DNA of 64,000 bases from Datnioides undecimradiatus (lineage: Eukaryota; Chordata; Actinopteri; Lobotiformes; Datnioididae): NCBI GenBank assembly GCA_008933995.1, contig WARS01000011.1, forward strand, positions 11,747,516 to 11,811,515, given 5' to 3'. A program made the translations under genes and the position numbers. Of the stretch, positions 1 to 13,694 are shown in pieces; position 1 is the stretch's first letter; each line of letters begins with the position of its first letter. Under the pieces are notes generated by a model. It saw only the letters and a list, made by a program, of their open reading frames with translations, ran no database searches and was not told the origin of the DNA.

Positions 1-68
1 ACACATAAGCTTTAAATATATCATAGTGGCTTGTATTATGGTCTGATAGCGTCTCCTTTCAACCTCAG

Positions 69-965
69 GTGTTTGCGAGGCTACATGAACAGTAGCCTGT
101 CTGTATTTGAAATGAAGGAGGCGAACAGCAGCCAGACCAGATACTGCAGGTACAGAGACTACAGGGCACCGCCTTGGAGCTCAGTGCCGTACGAATTCAC
201 CCTGCAGTTTTGGCACGTCTTGGCTGCCAGACTGGCCTTCATCATCGTCTTTGAGGTCTGTCAGCACTCCCCGTTGATTTTTTTGTTTGTTTACCAGCGA
301 ATCAAGCAGCTAAAACTAAATCTTCTTATTTCTTCTCAAGTCTGTGAAATTACATAGCTTTTTTTTCTATAGTTTTATAATTTTTGGTGATTTTATTAAT
401 TTATGTGCTGTCGTTGTTAAACGAAAACCTCACAAGCTCAATTTGGGTAAAACTTGCCGCTACAGTAGTTTGGAAAGTTTCACTCAAAAGCCGCAGAATA
501 AATCCCAAATTACATGGTGGTCCAACTAAAAAAAGTCACCATGTTTCTTCTTCTTTCCTTTAAATTTTTTCCTTTGACACTGCTGCCTTGTGCATTGATT
601 TGTGCAGTGAGAAAACTGGCATAATATACACCTATAAAACATTACAGACCTTATGAAGTTCTTTATTGTGGTGCACACAGTGTTAACCTTTGCATGCTTA
701 TTGCACTATGCAGCAAATACTAGCAACTAAAGTGTGTGAGTTCTGTTGAAGGTAACTCATAAATGATAAATGCTTCCCTCAGCACCTGGTGTTTGGGATC
801 AAGTCCTTCATAGCATACCTCATACCGGACATGCCGAAGGATCTCTGCGATCGTATGAGGAGGGAAAAGTACCTGATGCAGGAGATGATGTACGAAGCAG
901 AGCTGGAGCACCTGCAGAAGGAGAGGAAGAAGAACGGACGGCGTTATCACCACGAGTGGCCTTAG
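69..965 (+). CDS. ano3: Anoctamin-3, last two exons (5' part outside window)
   Basis: Two exons are visible: 69-255 (acceptor AG at 67-68, donor GT at 256-257) and 783-965, joined in phase 0 and ending in TAG. The first exon encodes the conserved stretch [12 protein letters not shown] and the start of the last transmembrane helix ([16 protein letters not shown]). The second continues the helix ([16 protein letters not shown]) and ends with a basic cytoplasmic tail closing in HHEWP. Anoctamins (TMEM16) are ten-pass membrane proteins acting as ion channels or lipid scramblases. The HHEWP ending and the [11 protein letters not shown] tail point to the ANO3/ANO4 pair. ANO3 is preferred because fibin, its neighbour on human 11p14, follows on the same strand. 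The remaining exons, including the calcium-binding core, must lie left of the window. ano4 is the main alternative. Confidence 0.85.
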
Positions 966-3900
966 CTTCACCCCCAGTCTCTGCTACACGCCTACTACTA
1001 CTCACAGGCACAACATCCCATGCCTGCTTGTTTATGTATTTTAGCTTTGAGAGTCTAGCTTCACTTGGCTGATTCTGTACACCAAAGACACCCTGTTCAG
1101 TGACTAGATCCTCCCTCAAACCTGTCTGGCTCCGGGCTCTGATCCTGGACACTCCCTCGCCATCTGTTCCACATCCAAGGTTTGGCACTGCTCTTGGTTT
1201 CCCTTTCCACCCCACCTTACCCTGTTCCCTTACCTGGCTTCATCCAGCAGGTTGCCCTTGTCTGTTCCGTGTCATGGCTTCACTGGAAAACCCTGTGCAA
1301 TTGTAATGTCTACTATGCAGATCAAGGGCTGCAGATCACCACTGTTCACTTTTGGCACCCATCCTGCACTCTCTCTCTCTGTGTGGCAGCTAGCACCCCC
1401 GCTTTGACTCTGCAGTTTGGTGCAGCTCGCAGCATGGCCATCGTTCTGCTGGTTATGTGACAGAGCTACTGTGGCACTTAGCGTTTCTTGTTGCAAAAGT
1501 GATTCTGGTGATGTGGCTACCAAATACAATGGACACCTTTCTTGCAAAGCAACTGTATATTGCCCTCAAAGCATGCTGATCAATATCTGCGGCCATTTTG
1601 TGAACTACAAAGAAAAAAAAAAACAACAAAAAACAAAAACAACAGCACTCATCGTGGAGGATGCTAACAGCTATTCAGAACATTTGACAAAGAATTCTCT
1701 ATGAAGTCCTATAAAGTGCATGGTAATATTGTTTTTGTACATTTGATAGACAGAGTCTCCGTCTTGATGCCTGGTTCACGTGTGTCTGTACTCAGTGTGA
1801 ACCGTTTGTTAATGTCCGTCCGTGCTACCGCTGAGCTTGACTGTCTTGAGTTGAGGATATGTGAACTTAGTGCGATTTGATTGTGCCTACAGTTGTGCTC
1901 ACCACAATTGTGTCACCAACATCACGTGTGCCTGTTTGTGCTGCACGTGCTTTCTTCAAGTGCAAGAAATATTCTCTCTCCTCACCGTCTGATCTTCTGT
2001 AAACTCTCTGAACTCTCCTGTCAGGATTTGTTTTGGATGTGAGTCACACCACAGTACCTACTCGGGTCTCGGCTAATGGCTCAGAAACACTCCAACGGTA
2101 TACGTTGTAATGTGACTCCCATCATGAACAATGTATACACTCGCATGCAGGAGCCACAAATCTGCTCCTCTGTTCTGCGCTCGCAGCCTGTTTTTCATTT
2201 TCTGTTGGAAACCCTGAAGCGTGGTTGAAAGTTGGATCACTGAGACATACCTGTGGCTTGGATGTTCAGTTAGCAAAGAACATCCGTCCGCTGTTAATGC
2301 TTCAGTACTTGTTCCTTGAAGCACACGGTCAAATGCGGTTTCAGCTACTTTCTGACCTTTACTGATGTGAAACTGATGAACTGAGTTTTGTTAAATGCAG
2401 AGTCATGACATTGCCATGTGTTGTGGTCATTTCTGATGTCATGGATTAGAGACCTCAGGAAAACAGGCAGCATGGGTGACACATCCATCCCTGTGGCTGA
2501 GTCAGAATCATAATCATTTCCTGTTTCATTCATGCTGAAATGGAGAGTTTTGGAGTGTGTGGAGTCTAACTGTATAAATGAGGGAGGGGGTTGTAATTGT
2601 AGTTAATGAGAACTTAAATGTTGGCCTGAGGTCTTCAGTTCGGGTCGTGTTGATCACATGATGGTGAATAAGAGTTAACCACATTATGCACAGTAAACAT
2701 GAAGGCTACACCGGTCTAACAACTGAAGATAAAGATTTGCATTACCCTGAATGCATTGCATAACACTGGAAAACATATTTACCATTTAAAAGAGATCTAC
2801 ATTAGTTGAATTTGTGTTTCAATTTATCTATTTTTTGTATATACATGTAATGATGTACGTAATGTTTTTTCTACTTTTTATTTTGTGCTATCAGTATGAG
2901 TTCACCTGTTTTCACCGTCAGGCAAAGTAACGTCCACATTTCTCAGGTGTCCTCTGAATGTTCGCAGATGATCAACTTTTTATCATATTTTCTAAGACGC
3001 AGTCGAAGGTATCCTGCTTTTTTAGATATATATTTTTGCACTGCAATGCATTTGCATGACCACAATGCACATTCACAGTTAAAAGCATGTTTGTTTGGGG
3101 TTTTTTTGCATAATCACAGTGGATATATTAGATCATGAAATACAATCACACACTCCGTTGTGGAAACATTTGATGCAGGTTGTAGGTTAAGAGTTAGTGA
3201 TGCTTTCAGGTCATAGCTTTCAGTCCAATGATCATTTGATTCACAAGAGAGAGATATTTGTTTTTAAATCTTGTTCCAATAAACTAGTCCAGGTTTTCAG
3301 AGTATCTTCCCTGCTATGTGAACATTGAAAATCTATGCATGTTGTAATCCTTGAGTGCTACATTTATTTCAAACCGATGCAGATGTAAATGTACTAGTAC
3401 ATTTGTACTATAGAGTATGCATGACCTAACACCTGCTTTGAGCAGAGCTAACGTCTGTAAAGTTGTTAACAGCGTCTTAAACATATCACCTCCCTTTTTT
3501 CAGCGTTGATCATATTTGGAGGTCCCTTCAGGACATTATGTCCTTTGATGTGGCAGAATTTTATACTTTAGGGATATTTTCTAAAAAATAACTTGGACTC
3601 CAGACTGATTTGTATAATCTGGCCTGGACTGTCTGATAAAACTAAAGACTTGCTCTGTTTAAACACTAGACTGGTAGTTAGATTACCACCAAACAGCTGA
3701 AGTGTTTAACCTACAGGGATGGGGGAAACTTTATGAATGAAAAACTACATGACCTTGGATGTTTTGATGTGCCCAGCTACTCATCATTTCCGGATGGACC
3801 TTTTCCTGCTATCTTCTCCTCCCTAAGAGCATTGGTTCACCTTCTCACTAATAAAAATGCTGCACAGTGGTGGAAAGGTGTCTCTCATGCCTTCTACTGT

Positions 3901-4250
3901 TGGCAATAGCACAATATGGGTATTGTATAATAAGTAATAATGGCATGACCTTGCACATCTCTGAAAACATAGCAGTCTAGAGGGGGATTAAGCTTTCTGT
4001 TCTATGCTACGCCTCCTAATAGGATTGTGCTTTAGCAAGTGATGTACTTGACGTGGAAGCACAGTGACATTAGACCATAGATTTAACTGTACAACAGGAT
4101 GGTAAAAGTTGTGACATGAAGTGTATCAATGACATTGTTTACTTCGTTCCTGTTTACATGTAAAAACATATTGAAATGTATAAAAATGATGTAACATAAA
4201 ATTATTTGGATATCACTCTTTTCTGTAATAAACCATGGATTGTATCTTTT
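966..4250 (+). other. Probable long 3' UTR of ano3
   Basis: AT-rich DNA after the ano3 stop with no further coding exon that I can recognise. Candidate polyadenylation signals AATAAA occur at 3850-3855 and 4227-4232; the latter would give a 3' UTR of about 3.3 kb. Contains A-rich runs near 1611-1640. The transcript end is inferred, not seen. Confidence 0.35.
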
Positions 4251-6189
4251 AAATCAAATCTGCTCTCTTTGTTTTTGTCGCTGTTATAATATAAAACAAC
4301 AGAGAAACAGCCTCCAGCCGATGACTATCCAAGTTTAAATGAATCTGCTTATGGAACAAACGAGAGCGTAAAGAGGAGCGAAGAGATTGTTTTCTTTTTT
4401 TATCCCCAATATTATCACAAACCACAAATCTTCTTGCCAAAGCGCGATCATATAACATATTGTTGAAAAGATTGGGTTTCAATCACAAACCCACTATTTG
4501 AGTAGGATTTTCCCACAACGTCATGACGTTATGACTGCCACTGCTGCTCAGCCCTCACTTCTAACTGCTTTTCCATTCACGCCATGTTGGTTAAAACTGG
4601 ACGACATTATTTTACAGCGAAGTCTAAACACTCCAGAAGAAACTCGCAAAGGTTTGAGCCCTGATGGCAGATGTTTTAATACTTTTATTATTTCCTGTGG
4701 TCTGTCTCACTGTTGGATGCCAACAAGATATTTCCTTTCACCTCTTTGACCAACGGACGTCACACACTGGCATAAAAAGCTGTGGTTTCAGGAATGGATT
4801 TATGCATATAGGGGCTCAGTAGATCAGTACTCAGCACTCAAAGACTGAGCAAAAAGAATGGAAGTATCCACAAAAATAAGAAATGAAGGCAACAAAAACC
4901 CAACAAGACACCACTGAAAAATGCAACCGAAGTATTAACAGCTCAAGTGTCGAAAGAAAAGTACTTGCAATTACTGTTTTTATGGCAGAGTGGATCATTT
5001 CACCTCCATGTGAGAAATTTAGAGGAAGTCAGTCTTTCACAATCGAATCACAAGCCAGAAAGTTTCTTAAATCTTTCACAAATTATTGTATTTTATAACT
5101 TACAAACTGAATGTACTACTCTCCAATTACTCCACACCTACTGAACCATTGTCTCAAGTTACCGTAAGATGAAGTACAAAACTAAAACTAAATCTGTAGA
5201 CACTGTGGAGGTTTCTGTTAACATTCAGTGTCAGTCAACAAAACCTTCTGCCTGCATAAGCTCCAACAAATTTCTCATAAAACATTTGATGAGCAGAACC
5301 TCCATTTTTTACATTTGAGTTTTGCAAACAGTCCTTTTTATTCCTGCTTTTACTGGCATATTGCTGTGTTTCTTGCTGTACATGAGTGGAATAGTGTGAA
5401 ACTATTGGCAGGAATGTGTATCAGGCCACACATGCACACAGAAACAAACAAAAACACCTTACAGGAACCTAAAAACAGAGCTTCATAGAGCTGCAAGTGG
5501 CATAGGGTGCCTTTAATATTTGAACACAACAAGCTGTTAATGTTAGAATTCGCAAACTGTACTGCCTAAAAAAGAAAGATGCTCCAGTTAAAACAAAATT
5601 TATTCTACAGCTCAGCTGCACATAACTCCAGCAGTCGGGGGCTTTCTGGAGGGCACCAAAGTCAAACCTGCAGCCTGTCTGCGAATAAAACAAGCAGCGT
5701 TTTTCACATTTTGAGCGGTTTTCCAGAGCGGACGTTACTCCAACCACAGCATCATATAGCAGTTATGTTAACCACTCTCCCCTGACACAGACTGCAGACA
5801 TTAGCTTCTGGCTTCTACGGGCACCTCCGGGTGACTGATGTTATTCATACAGCACAGATTTACAGTGCAGGTTAGGAAGGTAATCAGTGGGTCTACAGGG
5901 ACTGTGCTCATAAATCCAACAGCACTGAGGTGTAAACAGGACAGGGAGCCAAGGATGACCAGCAGGGGACAAAGGAGTCACAACACTGACACCCACAAAT
6001 CATCACAGCATTCAGCTCGCTGGGCGAAAAAGACAGTTTCCAACATTACAGCAGGAGGCTTTTACTGCTCCAGAGGCTGAACTAAACTGGATCTGTTAGA
6101 GGGATGCAGAAAATCTGTTTTATCAAAGGCACATTATAGAGAATATATAATGCAAAACTTTAATTAGATAGTTAATTTCTATCAGTGGC

Positions 6190-6620
6190 TCAGGGGCTGG
6201 CCATGGCTCCAGTCTTTGTTGGTGCACCATTTTTTGCAGATTGAAGTATCTCAGAGGCAGTGGATTGATATTTTGTTCAGACATTCAGAGACCACACCAT
6301 CACAATCTTGGTTGATCCCCTTTAGCGCCACCATGAGGTGGTTATGAAATTTTGTGGACATTCACAGTCTATAACAAGAATGAATTGTTATAGCTTAAGT
6401 GATCTTCTAATTTTCCGTCTGGCAGCACCTTCAGATAAAAATTTTAGGTTGTCCAATACTTTGTTTTATCACCAAATATTTGCAAGCATAATGGCATTCC
6501 CATTAGCCTCAGCTGCACTTTAAGTTAAGTGACTATATATTACACCTGCTTAACATCAGCATGTTAGCATTAATCTCTAAGCGCTGCTGTGCCAAAGTAA
6601 AGCCCCACAGAGACACTGCA
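6190..6620 (+). repeat. Decayed interspersed repeat of a kind common in percomorph fishes
   Basis: The text around TAGCGCCACCATGAGGT, TTGTCCAATACTTTG and CCCATTAGCCTCAGCTG (about 6325-6525), followed by CATCAGCATGTTAGCAT, matches from memory a non-coding repeat seen many times in percomorph genomes. Ends are blurred and no target-site duplication could be placed. Class uncertain, probably a non-autonomous DNA transposon. Confidence 0.5.
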
Positions 6621-7829
6621 TGGCTATAAACCTCTGTCAAGTCCTGTTAAGTTATTATACTTTCAAAAATGCGTTTCTGCTCACAGACTGTCAGCGTATT
6701 TCTTATCGGCTCAGTGAATCTGAGTCTTTACTGACTCCTCTTACTAAGTGCTGAGGGCCATCCAAGATGAGTTTAAATATCTGAACTGACAGCACAGCTG
6801 GAAAGCCTTGTTTCATACCATAAACTGCAATGACAGTATTCAATTTAGATTTTTTTTTTTTTTTTAAATGCCATATTTTGCACGGCAGCTGGTGAAGATA
6901 ACAGTACAGCAGGCACAGTGGTAAAATCCCTAGCTGGGTGAAAGAGGGGTAAGATTCAGAAATGAGGTGCGAGTAACAGCAGCGACAGATGAGTTGACCT
7001 GAGTAAAGCCTCCTGCACTGGGAGGCGGCAGCCATGAATTACTTTGCAGAGCTGGATGGATGAACTGACACCTGTGCAGAGGGTCAAGGCAGAAACCCGC
7101 TATCAAACCTCCTGCAGCACCAGAAAATAACCAAGCAGATCCACTCTACACAAACTAGTCATGATTCATTAATACAACTCGAATTATCATCACCATCGTG
7201 CTATTCTTAGTATTAATGGTGTAATGAATAACATATGTTTGCTGTCGTAGAACTTATATTTTAAGACAGATTACGCAATTATGCAACATATGCATAATTC
7301 ATGTACATCTGTGCCTTTGTAAACCATAATGATGATAATTTTTTTCTGTGAGCATGTAGGTCGCAATCAGTCACTGAAGTGCGGGCTCCAGAATAAACAC
7401 CTGTGAGTTGATCCACCATCTTGTCCTCATATGTATGAATGTGATATGTTGCATCTGCTTGGTGTCTTACTGGTTTATGTTCGTGCATATTCTGCAGTGG
7501 ACATTCATCTGCAAATAGCATTAAGCAGGTTTTGTGTTTACACAAATGGCATGTTAGTCCAGATGCTGACAGTATTGGAGAAAATGACACACCACAATGT
7601 CCTGGCGGGTCACTATTGTAAGGACATGCAAACAGCCAAAGTGCTGAGTTGCTTGGTCAATAACATCCTCTGTTTAAATATACAAATCATGTAGAAATCC
7701 GCTGAAAACTACAAACACTCCTGAAAACCTGGAAACTTCCCCATGGTGACAAGATACAGCTGGCAAGACAGGGATCTTGAAATCATTCAGTAAACAGCAA
7801 CAGACTGCTTAACGGTGCAGATTTAGGAG

Positions 7830-8215
7830 CCGAATTCAAACACAGATCAGGAGACAATGAGCAATTGAAAGTGTTTTATTACAACCAGAATTGTTAATAA
7901 GTCAGATACCTTAGTTGAAATGTGATGGAGGTGGATATGGCAGTGGTGGCAGCAATCGAGACAGGGTAACAACAGGCTGTAGGTGCAGGTGTTGTGAACC
8001 TGAGGCACATGTAGTGAGTCGAGATTTAAGAAAATACACAATAAACAAACAGGCAAAAACCAGTGTACCACAGTGATGACTGAACAAGACTGAGGACAAA
8101 TAAGAAACACAAGGAAAGGAAAGCAACAGATAAACACGGGGGAAAAGGTGAGGCGAAGCTGATACATAACATAACATACTGTCATGGCAACAAATATGGA
8201 GGCTTAGAAACATAA
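7830..8215 (-). mobile_element. Possible solo-LTR remnant (Ty3/Gypsy-like fossil)
   Basis: Read on the minus strand, this pyrimidine-rich, non-coding stretch has the texture of a fish LTR: a C/T-rich body, then an AATAAAA-type signal near 7875, then a short tail toward TGTGTTTGAATTCGG. It is old and decayed, no internal coding region is present, and clear terminal repeats or target duplication were not found. A generic AT-rich repeat is the alternative. Confidence 0.3.
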
Positions 8216-9684
8216 TCCTGAAAGAGATCCTCTTCAGCTACAAACAAACAAAGTGTGTTTTTATGTTTCTGACTTCATTTTAGGATGATATGCGGTTCTG
8301 CACATGTTTCATGCTTTTCATGTTTCCTGCTTCTTGCCAGTGGCAGAGGAGGATTATGGGCTGATTGAAGCCACTCTGCAGACCCGCTTCCATGCGTCGT
8401 CTCAGTTGCTGTCAAAGTTGAGAGCGGAGGTTTAATTCTCATCAGCGTTGTCCCATTTAATAACACCACCAGGGGCACGATGAAAAGACCCACTCTCATG
8501 TACATTTCTAACCTCCACTGGGTTCATTTCCAGTGGATCCATTGTTAGCGCTCCCACTCTCTGGGAGGTTTGTGACCTTATTGCTTTTAAACGGTGGTGA
8601 GTGAGTGTGTGGGCCTGTGAAAGTGTCATCATTCAGCTGCGGTTTATAGCGATGAGTAGGAAGAGAGAGACAAAAAAATACTGTGACAGTGATTATAATA
8701 CTATAGTAGGTGTAAGGTAGCACAAAATGATATGTGTTTAGGCTCTATTGTATTATGGTCTATTGAGATTTCTGACCATGGAGAATTTACTTCCTCTGCT
8801 TTGATGCATGTGATTGTTCAACACTGGTGCAGAATAGAGATCTTATAAAGGGCTTTTTTCTTTGAAAGTGACCTGTCCGTAGTCAACAAGAACAATATAA
8901 TATGCTGCTTAGGATCTTATTCACCCACAAACCTAAAATAATTACACAATTTTTGCTGTCAGTCGAGATTGACAACAGATCTTAATGCTTTATCTCTTTT
9001 CTCCTGAGCCATAACCCCCAAAAAACAATTTCTTTTGTTCCTTGAAGTTATTTATGTATAAACATGTAACTTTATTTTTTATTTTTTATTTTTTTTACCC
9101 TTTCTAGGAATTTTATCTATCTTCACTCGGCTTAGCCAAAGCATCCTGCAGTCCTCCACATCCTTGCATTTTGTTTATAACTACACCAACATGTTGCATC
9201 TAAACAGTTATTATGGGTCATTAGTAAGGCTCAATACAAACAGACAGAATTTCCAACAAATATTCTGCAAAATAAATAAATAAAAACATGGTAAATTATC
9301 CAAATGAAAAGAGAATGGGAGGATGGTGCAGGCATTTGTGCTGTCTGGATGCTTTTTAAATTTTTAGTGTTGATTATTAAGAAGTAGCTTCTTTAAGAGC
9401 TTGTTTTAGGCTGCACTGACTGCTGCCTCACTGCTGATAACTGACTGCAAACTCCAAATTTAAATGAATTATCAAATCTAAACAGTTCTTTTTTTGACAT
9501 TGCAATGAGTACGAGGTCATTAAGATTCACTGTGAGACTGTGAGTCATCTGTTGTCTCTGCAGCCTCCCACACAGCCTGCAGGCCCTCGACCCTGCAGGC
9601 TGCACTGAGAGGAAACCCGTCACTACCATCTGAAAGGCATCTGTCCAAACTGTAGCCTTCAGTACTCTGATACACAAAGACACA

Positions 9685-9720
<36 letters not shown>
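9685..9720 (+). repeat. CA dinucleotide microsatellite
   Basis: About 18 uninterrupted CA units, preceded by imperfect ones from 9673. The minus-strand open frames rich in Cys-Val across it are artefacts of the repeat. Confidence 0.97.
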
Positions 9721-9722
<2 letters not shown>

Positions 9723-11339
9723 ATAAAGAAGAGGATCAACGTCCCTCCCAACTCCACTAAATTATATTTGTTGTTACATCTGTTGCTACATCTGCTTTCA
9801 GGCAGCTTTGCCCTGCAGTACCCTTCTCAGCTTTGGTGCGCTGGTCAGTTTACTCTATCAGTGTTTATGTTGAGTGATGCTGTATTTATTCAGGTGTTTG
9901 ACTTCAGAAGAAACAGAGAAAGCCTGCATGCTGGGAAGCCTCAAGCTGTCCTTCCATTGTATCCTTCATTTAACAGTGTGTTCAGCAGCACAACAGTGGT
10001 TTTGTCAAACAAACAACTTTTTTTTTTTTTCTAACAGCACCACTCTGGGGACCCAATGTTGAATTTGATGAGAAACACAAAACATGTGCATTTACAAGGT
10101 TTCCCACACACTTGTTCTTAAGTACAATTGCAAAAACATTTCAACAACTTCTGACTTAATGTTTTGACTGCAGTGTTGTGGTGCTGCAACAGCAGTGACA
10201 CAACTTGTGCTACTGTGGGGTCATGACACAAGCTTTAACAATAAATGAAATAGAAGGTGGAAACTGTGTCTGTGTCAAATATGGAGTCCTGAACATTTCA
10301 GTGAGTCAGCAGAAAGATCAGCTTCAGTTCAAGTCCCCAGTATGAACATTCAGTCCAATTTACAGCATAGTGTGGCAGACAATACAGATACAACTCCTTA
10401 TAAAACTGCAATAATCAATATTCTATATTAACAACAGATCAAATGCTGTGTAATGTGGAAATGACTCTTTAAAGTGAATTTGTCTCTTGACTCTGCAGTT
10501 CCTCTTCAGATCTGCAGAGCATTTTAACATTGTTTTAGTTTTCTGGCCCTTAACATTTCTGTTTGGTGCAGCCTTGCTGCTCTAATCAGTATCATTTCCA
10601 GCCACAGCAGGCAGCCGTTTCAGTGAAAAAGCTCTAAAAAACATGACTGTACACTATCAGCTCAGCATGACAGATGAAGATACCAAATACTAATATGTAC
10701 CTCAGGAGATGATGGAGACAAAAGACAGAGCTAAAAGCAGAGTAAATGTCATCAAACAAATGCTAATGTCACTCTGCATCTGCTGGTTGTGTGACCAGCA
10801 TGAGGTCAGAGTTTTATTTACATTTTTTTTTCCCTCAAGTGGCTCAAAAAATCACATCTTACCGATCTTACTGCTTTAAATACAGCGCAGAGTGCTCAAA
10901 GGACTCCAGTGGTGTTCATAAAGGCCCGGTTAATTGAAATATTTTATGTAATTCTGAAGAGCCAAACAAGAGCCCCATTACAATAGTGACTGAGAAATTC
11001 CACATCAAAACAGTGGAAAATTATTGAGTGAACATCGACAAAAGCAGCTGAACCTTGCTGATCTGCATCTGATTGATCTCCTTGTTTACCTCCGGGCACT
11101 GAACATTCGTGTCAGTCAGAAATCTGACATATAAACAAAAGGTCTTTCCCCTGGCAGATCATTTGACACATTGTAATTGATAATATCAATCAGGGCTGCA
11201 CTCCATTTATCTTTTGCTGGTGTCAGGGCCGTGCCACTGTGCCCCGCCTCTCACCGATGTTGTTTACTGATTGATTGAGCATCATGAACAGAACTGATTA
11301 TACCAAAAAAGGCCTGTTTCCTCTTTATCTAGCAGGTAC

Positions 11340-11680
11340 TGAGTCACACTCTGGCTGACCAGCTGCTCCCAGTTCACCCATCAGGTCCCAGTATATATAA
11401 TCTACTGTCAGACTGTCTATTGTGCTTTAGAGTCGTGGTGTTCCAACTTTGTTATCTTACATTTGTCCCCATGATTTTCCTGTCTTTGATCCCAGCAACT
11501 TTTTGGACCGTTGTCCTCCTGCATGTTCCTTTGGTCTTTGCTGACTGCTGACTGCCAACCTGTTTCCTGACGACTGACAAAGTAAATCCGGCTTTTGTCC
11601 GATTGCTGCTGGCGGTGGAGTCTGCTTGAGGCTCTTAGTCTAGAGTTGTTTTAGGGAAGAAACACAGAAACTCCTACATG
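11340..11680 (+). mobile_element. Possible LTR remnant (Ty3/Gypsy-like fossil)
   Basis: A TATA-like stretch (GTATATATAATC near 11392) is followed by about 250 bp of C/T-rich non-coding DNA with GACTGCTGACTGCCAACCTG, a pattern I associate with fish Gypsy LTRs. It is an old, partial fossil with no internal region and no visible partner LTR. Confidence 0.3.
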
Positions 11681-12730
11681 AGGAATATTGAACACTAGCC
11701 AGTGGAAATATGATCAATCAAGCTTGAATTTCCATCTTTTCATACTATTCCCCAAACCAAATGTGTTTTTTGTTTCTTCTATGTTGTGTAGAAACAAAAA
11801 CATATCCCCCCCACTGATTCAAATACTGTATGAAAGGATGGATCATACAGAGGACAAAAACAACTGTGTGTTTACAGCTTGCCATATGTTTCCAGTTTGT
11901 GTGAGTTTTGCTGACATGCTAAGAGCCGTATCGAAGACCACCCTGTGATGATGTAATTATCCGAAACAGGATGTGCAGTAGAGGGGATCGTAGCCCAGGG
12001 GACTGTGCAGTAATATAATCACCTGACTGAAGTCATCAGAGCGAGCTCTAACTGCACTCTCACAGTCTGAGATTTCAATAGAAATGGGCCAACTAACAGC
12101 TTCTGACAATGTCGAATTGGCACTGTAACGTATCTAAATGCATAAAATAAGTAAATTTATTTCATTAATTTATGTAGTTGGTTATTATATTACACTCAGA
12201 GCTATACAATTGAATCAGTTATGTAAGGACTGCTGTGTGCAGGGCTTGAATATTTAATGGCAATGGAAAGAAACTTGGTTCTGTTATTCCAAACGTATAT
12301 TTATATAACTTTTAAGAAAAACACTGACACGAAAATGTTGAAATGCCTTTTCAGCATTCATGACTTTTATTTATAAGAGGCACTCTATGTGTCTCAGGTA
12401 TATGGAGAGGCAGATATCTGACCTTTTTGTTTACACTGACTAAAAGAAGCTCAGATAAGCTTCTGCTTATATAAACTGCTGTAGAAATACATACAATGCC
12501 AGTGATGATGATGCTGATAGAGCACATAGCTAAAACATATATAATTTCTAAAATGGTCCATAAGGCAACAATTAAGTAACAACTACACAAGTCAGTAAGT
12601 AATCAAGGTTCCCCAATGCTGTCAAATGCACCACACTCATAAAATGTGATTTAAGAAGAAAAACAAAACACAGATTTTGCACTTATGAATGGAATAGGTA
12701 CTTTAAATATTGGGTACTTATGCAGTTATG

Positions 12731-12738
12731 TATAAATA
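12731..12738 (+). promoter_or_regulatory. Candidate TATA box for fibin
   Basis: TATAAATA, about 330 bp upstream of the likely start codon of the intronless fibin gene. It would put transcription start near 12760 and a 5' leader of about 300 nt. The leader contains an out-of-frame ATG at 12986. Confidence 0.4.
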
Positions 12739-13064
12739 TATATTATGAATTCTGCTTCAGAATTATTTTCCTAAAACGTACATAATTTCCAGTTAAACAC
12801 AAGTAACTCGGGGAAAACAGAAACAGTGTGACGCTGAAAAATAAGTGTTTCGTGTGACTTTTGTTGGAAAGCAGCCCCGTGGCTGCGCGCTGACACTGTG
12901 CGGTTGGAGTAAGCAGGGGCCACCAGGGGCCCTCCTGACTTCAACAGGCAGTCTGTGCCTTTTAGGTGACGGGGAACTGTGTAACATGAGCCGGGATGAA
13001 AACTGTGCGCTGGATCAGGCTGCCAGTGCAGATGCTGTTCGCCAAAGAGAGAGAGAGGAGGCGC

Positions 13065-13694
13065 ATGATGGATCCCGTCCCACTGCTGCTCATCATAGTC
13101 ACATCTCTGCCACTCTGCTCGGCGGTCTACACCGGGCCCCTCCAACCGGAGATCTCCAATGGCACTTTCCATCACTTCTTCGTTCCGGACGGGGATTACG
13201 ACGAGACTGAGGACCCGGAGGAGTGCCAAATGTTGTTTAAATTCTCGGATGTGTATCCGTGTGGGGCCTCTGAAGAGAGGGACTCCGTGGTGCGGGACGA
13301 CTTCATCATCACCAAGCTGCAGGCGGAGGACGCGGCGCGTCTTCTGGAGGGCATCGGCCGGACTGTGGCGCACGACCTGGACGGAGAGGACAGCTACGGC
13401 AAGTTCCTCCAGCGGGAGATCTCCCAGATCGGCGAAGCCTTTTCAAGCGTGGACAAGTCTCTGCAGGAGCTGGAGGTGAAGTTTAAACAAAGTCAGGAAA
13501 CTGAGCTGAGAGAGGAGCAGCAGCTGAACGGCTACGTGATGAAGCAAGTGAGCGACATCAGGGACGCTCTGAGGGCAACCACGGACATCTCTGCGGGACT
13601 TAAAGATAAACACGAGCTGCTGTCTCTCATCATTCGCAGCCATGGTACCAGACTGAGCCGCCTGAAGACAGAGTATCTTAATGTTGGCTCATAG
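13065..13694 (+). CDS. fibin: Fin bud initiation factor homolog (fibin)
   Basis: A single-exon gene for a small secreted protein of 209 residues, close to the 211 of human FIBIN. Zebrafish fibin is linked to pectoral fin bud formation. The start at 13065 gives MMDPVPLLLIIVTSLPLCSA, a clean signal peptide likely cut before VYTGP. An in-frame ATG at 13068 has the better context (A at -3, G at +4). The upstream in-frame ATG at 12996 would add 23 basic residues ahead of the signal peptide and is less likely. Family landmarks are visible: an SNGTFHHFFVPDGDYDE segment (sequon NGT), a conserved DLDGEDSYGKFLQRE block, a helical Glu/Lys-rich middle, and IRSHGTRLSRLKTEYL at the end. It lies downstream of ano3 in the same orientation, as on human 11p14. 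Confidence 0.95.
   Translation: MMDPVPLLLIIVTSLPLCSAVYTGPLQPEISNGTFHHFFVPDGDYDETEDPEECQMLFKFSDVYPCGASEERDSVVRDDFIITKLQAEDAARLLEGIGRTVAHDLDGEDSYGKFLQREISQIGEAFSSVDKSLQELEVKFKQSQETELREEQQLNGYVMKQVSDIRDALRATTDISAGLKDKHELLSLIIRSHGTRLSRLKTEYLNVGS

Larger units (their letters stand above)
4251..12730. other. Intergenic region between ano3 and fibin
   Basis: About 8.5 kb with no supported gene. The open frames here are short and show no recognisable domain or paired splice sites. Human SLC5A12 lies between ANO3 and FIBIN, but no trace of a sodium-solute symporter is visible here. The stretch holds the decayed repeats listed separately (6190-6620, 7830-8215, 11340-11680) and a CA microsatellite (9685-9720). 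I see nothing else of note in 4251-6190, 8216-9680 or 9721-11340. Confidence 0.5.

Noticed and set aside
69-965. Identification as ano6 or ano5
   Set aside because: The [11 protein letters not shown] tail with HHEWP ending belongs to the ANO3/ANO4 type, and fibin lies next door.
9393-9719. Minus-strand open frames with Cys-Val runs
   Set aside because: They read through a CA microsatellite; no homology or gene structure.
12996-13064. Longer fibin start at 12996
   Set aside because: Adds a basic stretch ahead of the signal peptide, absent from relatives; 13065/13068 gives the expected secreted form.
12771-13373. 200-codon minus-strand frame opposite fibin
   Set aside because: Shadow of the GC-rich fibin exon on the other strand; fibin itself matches its family over its whole length.
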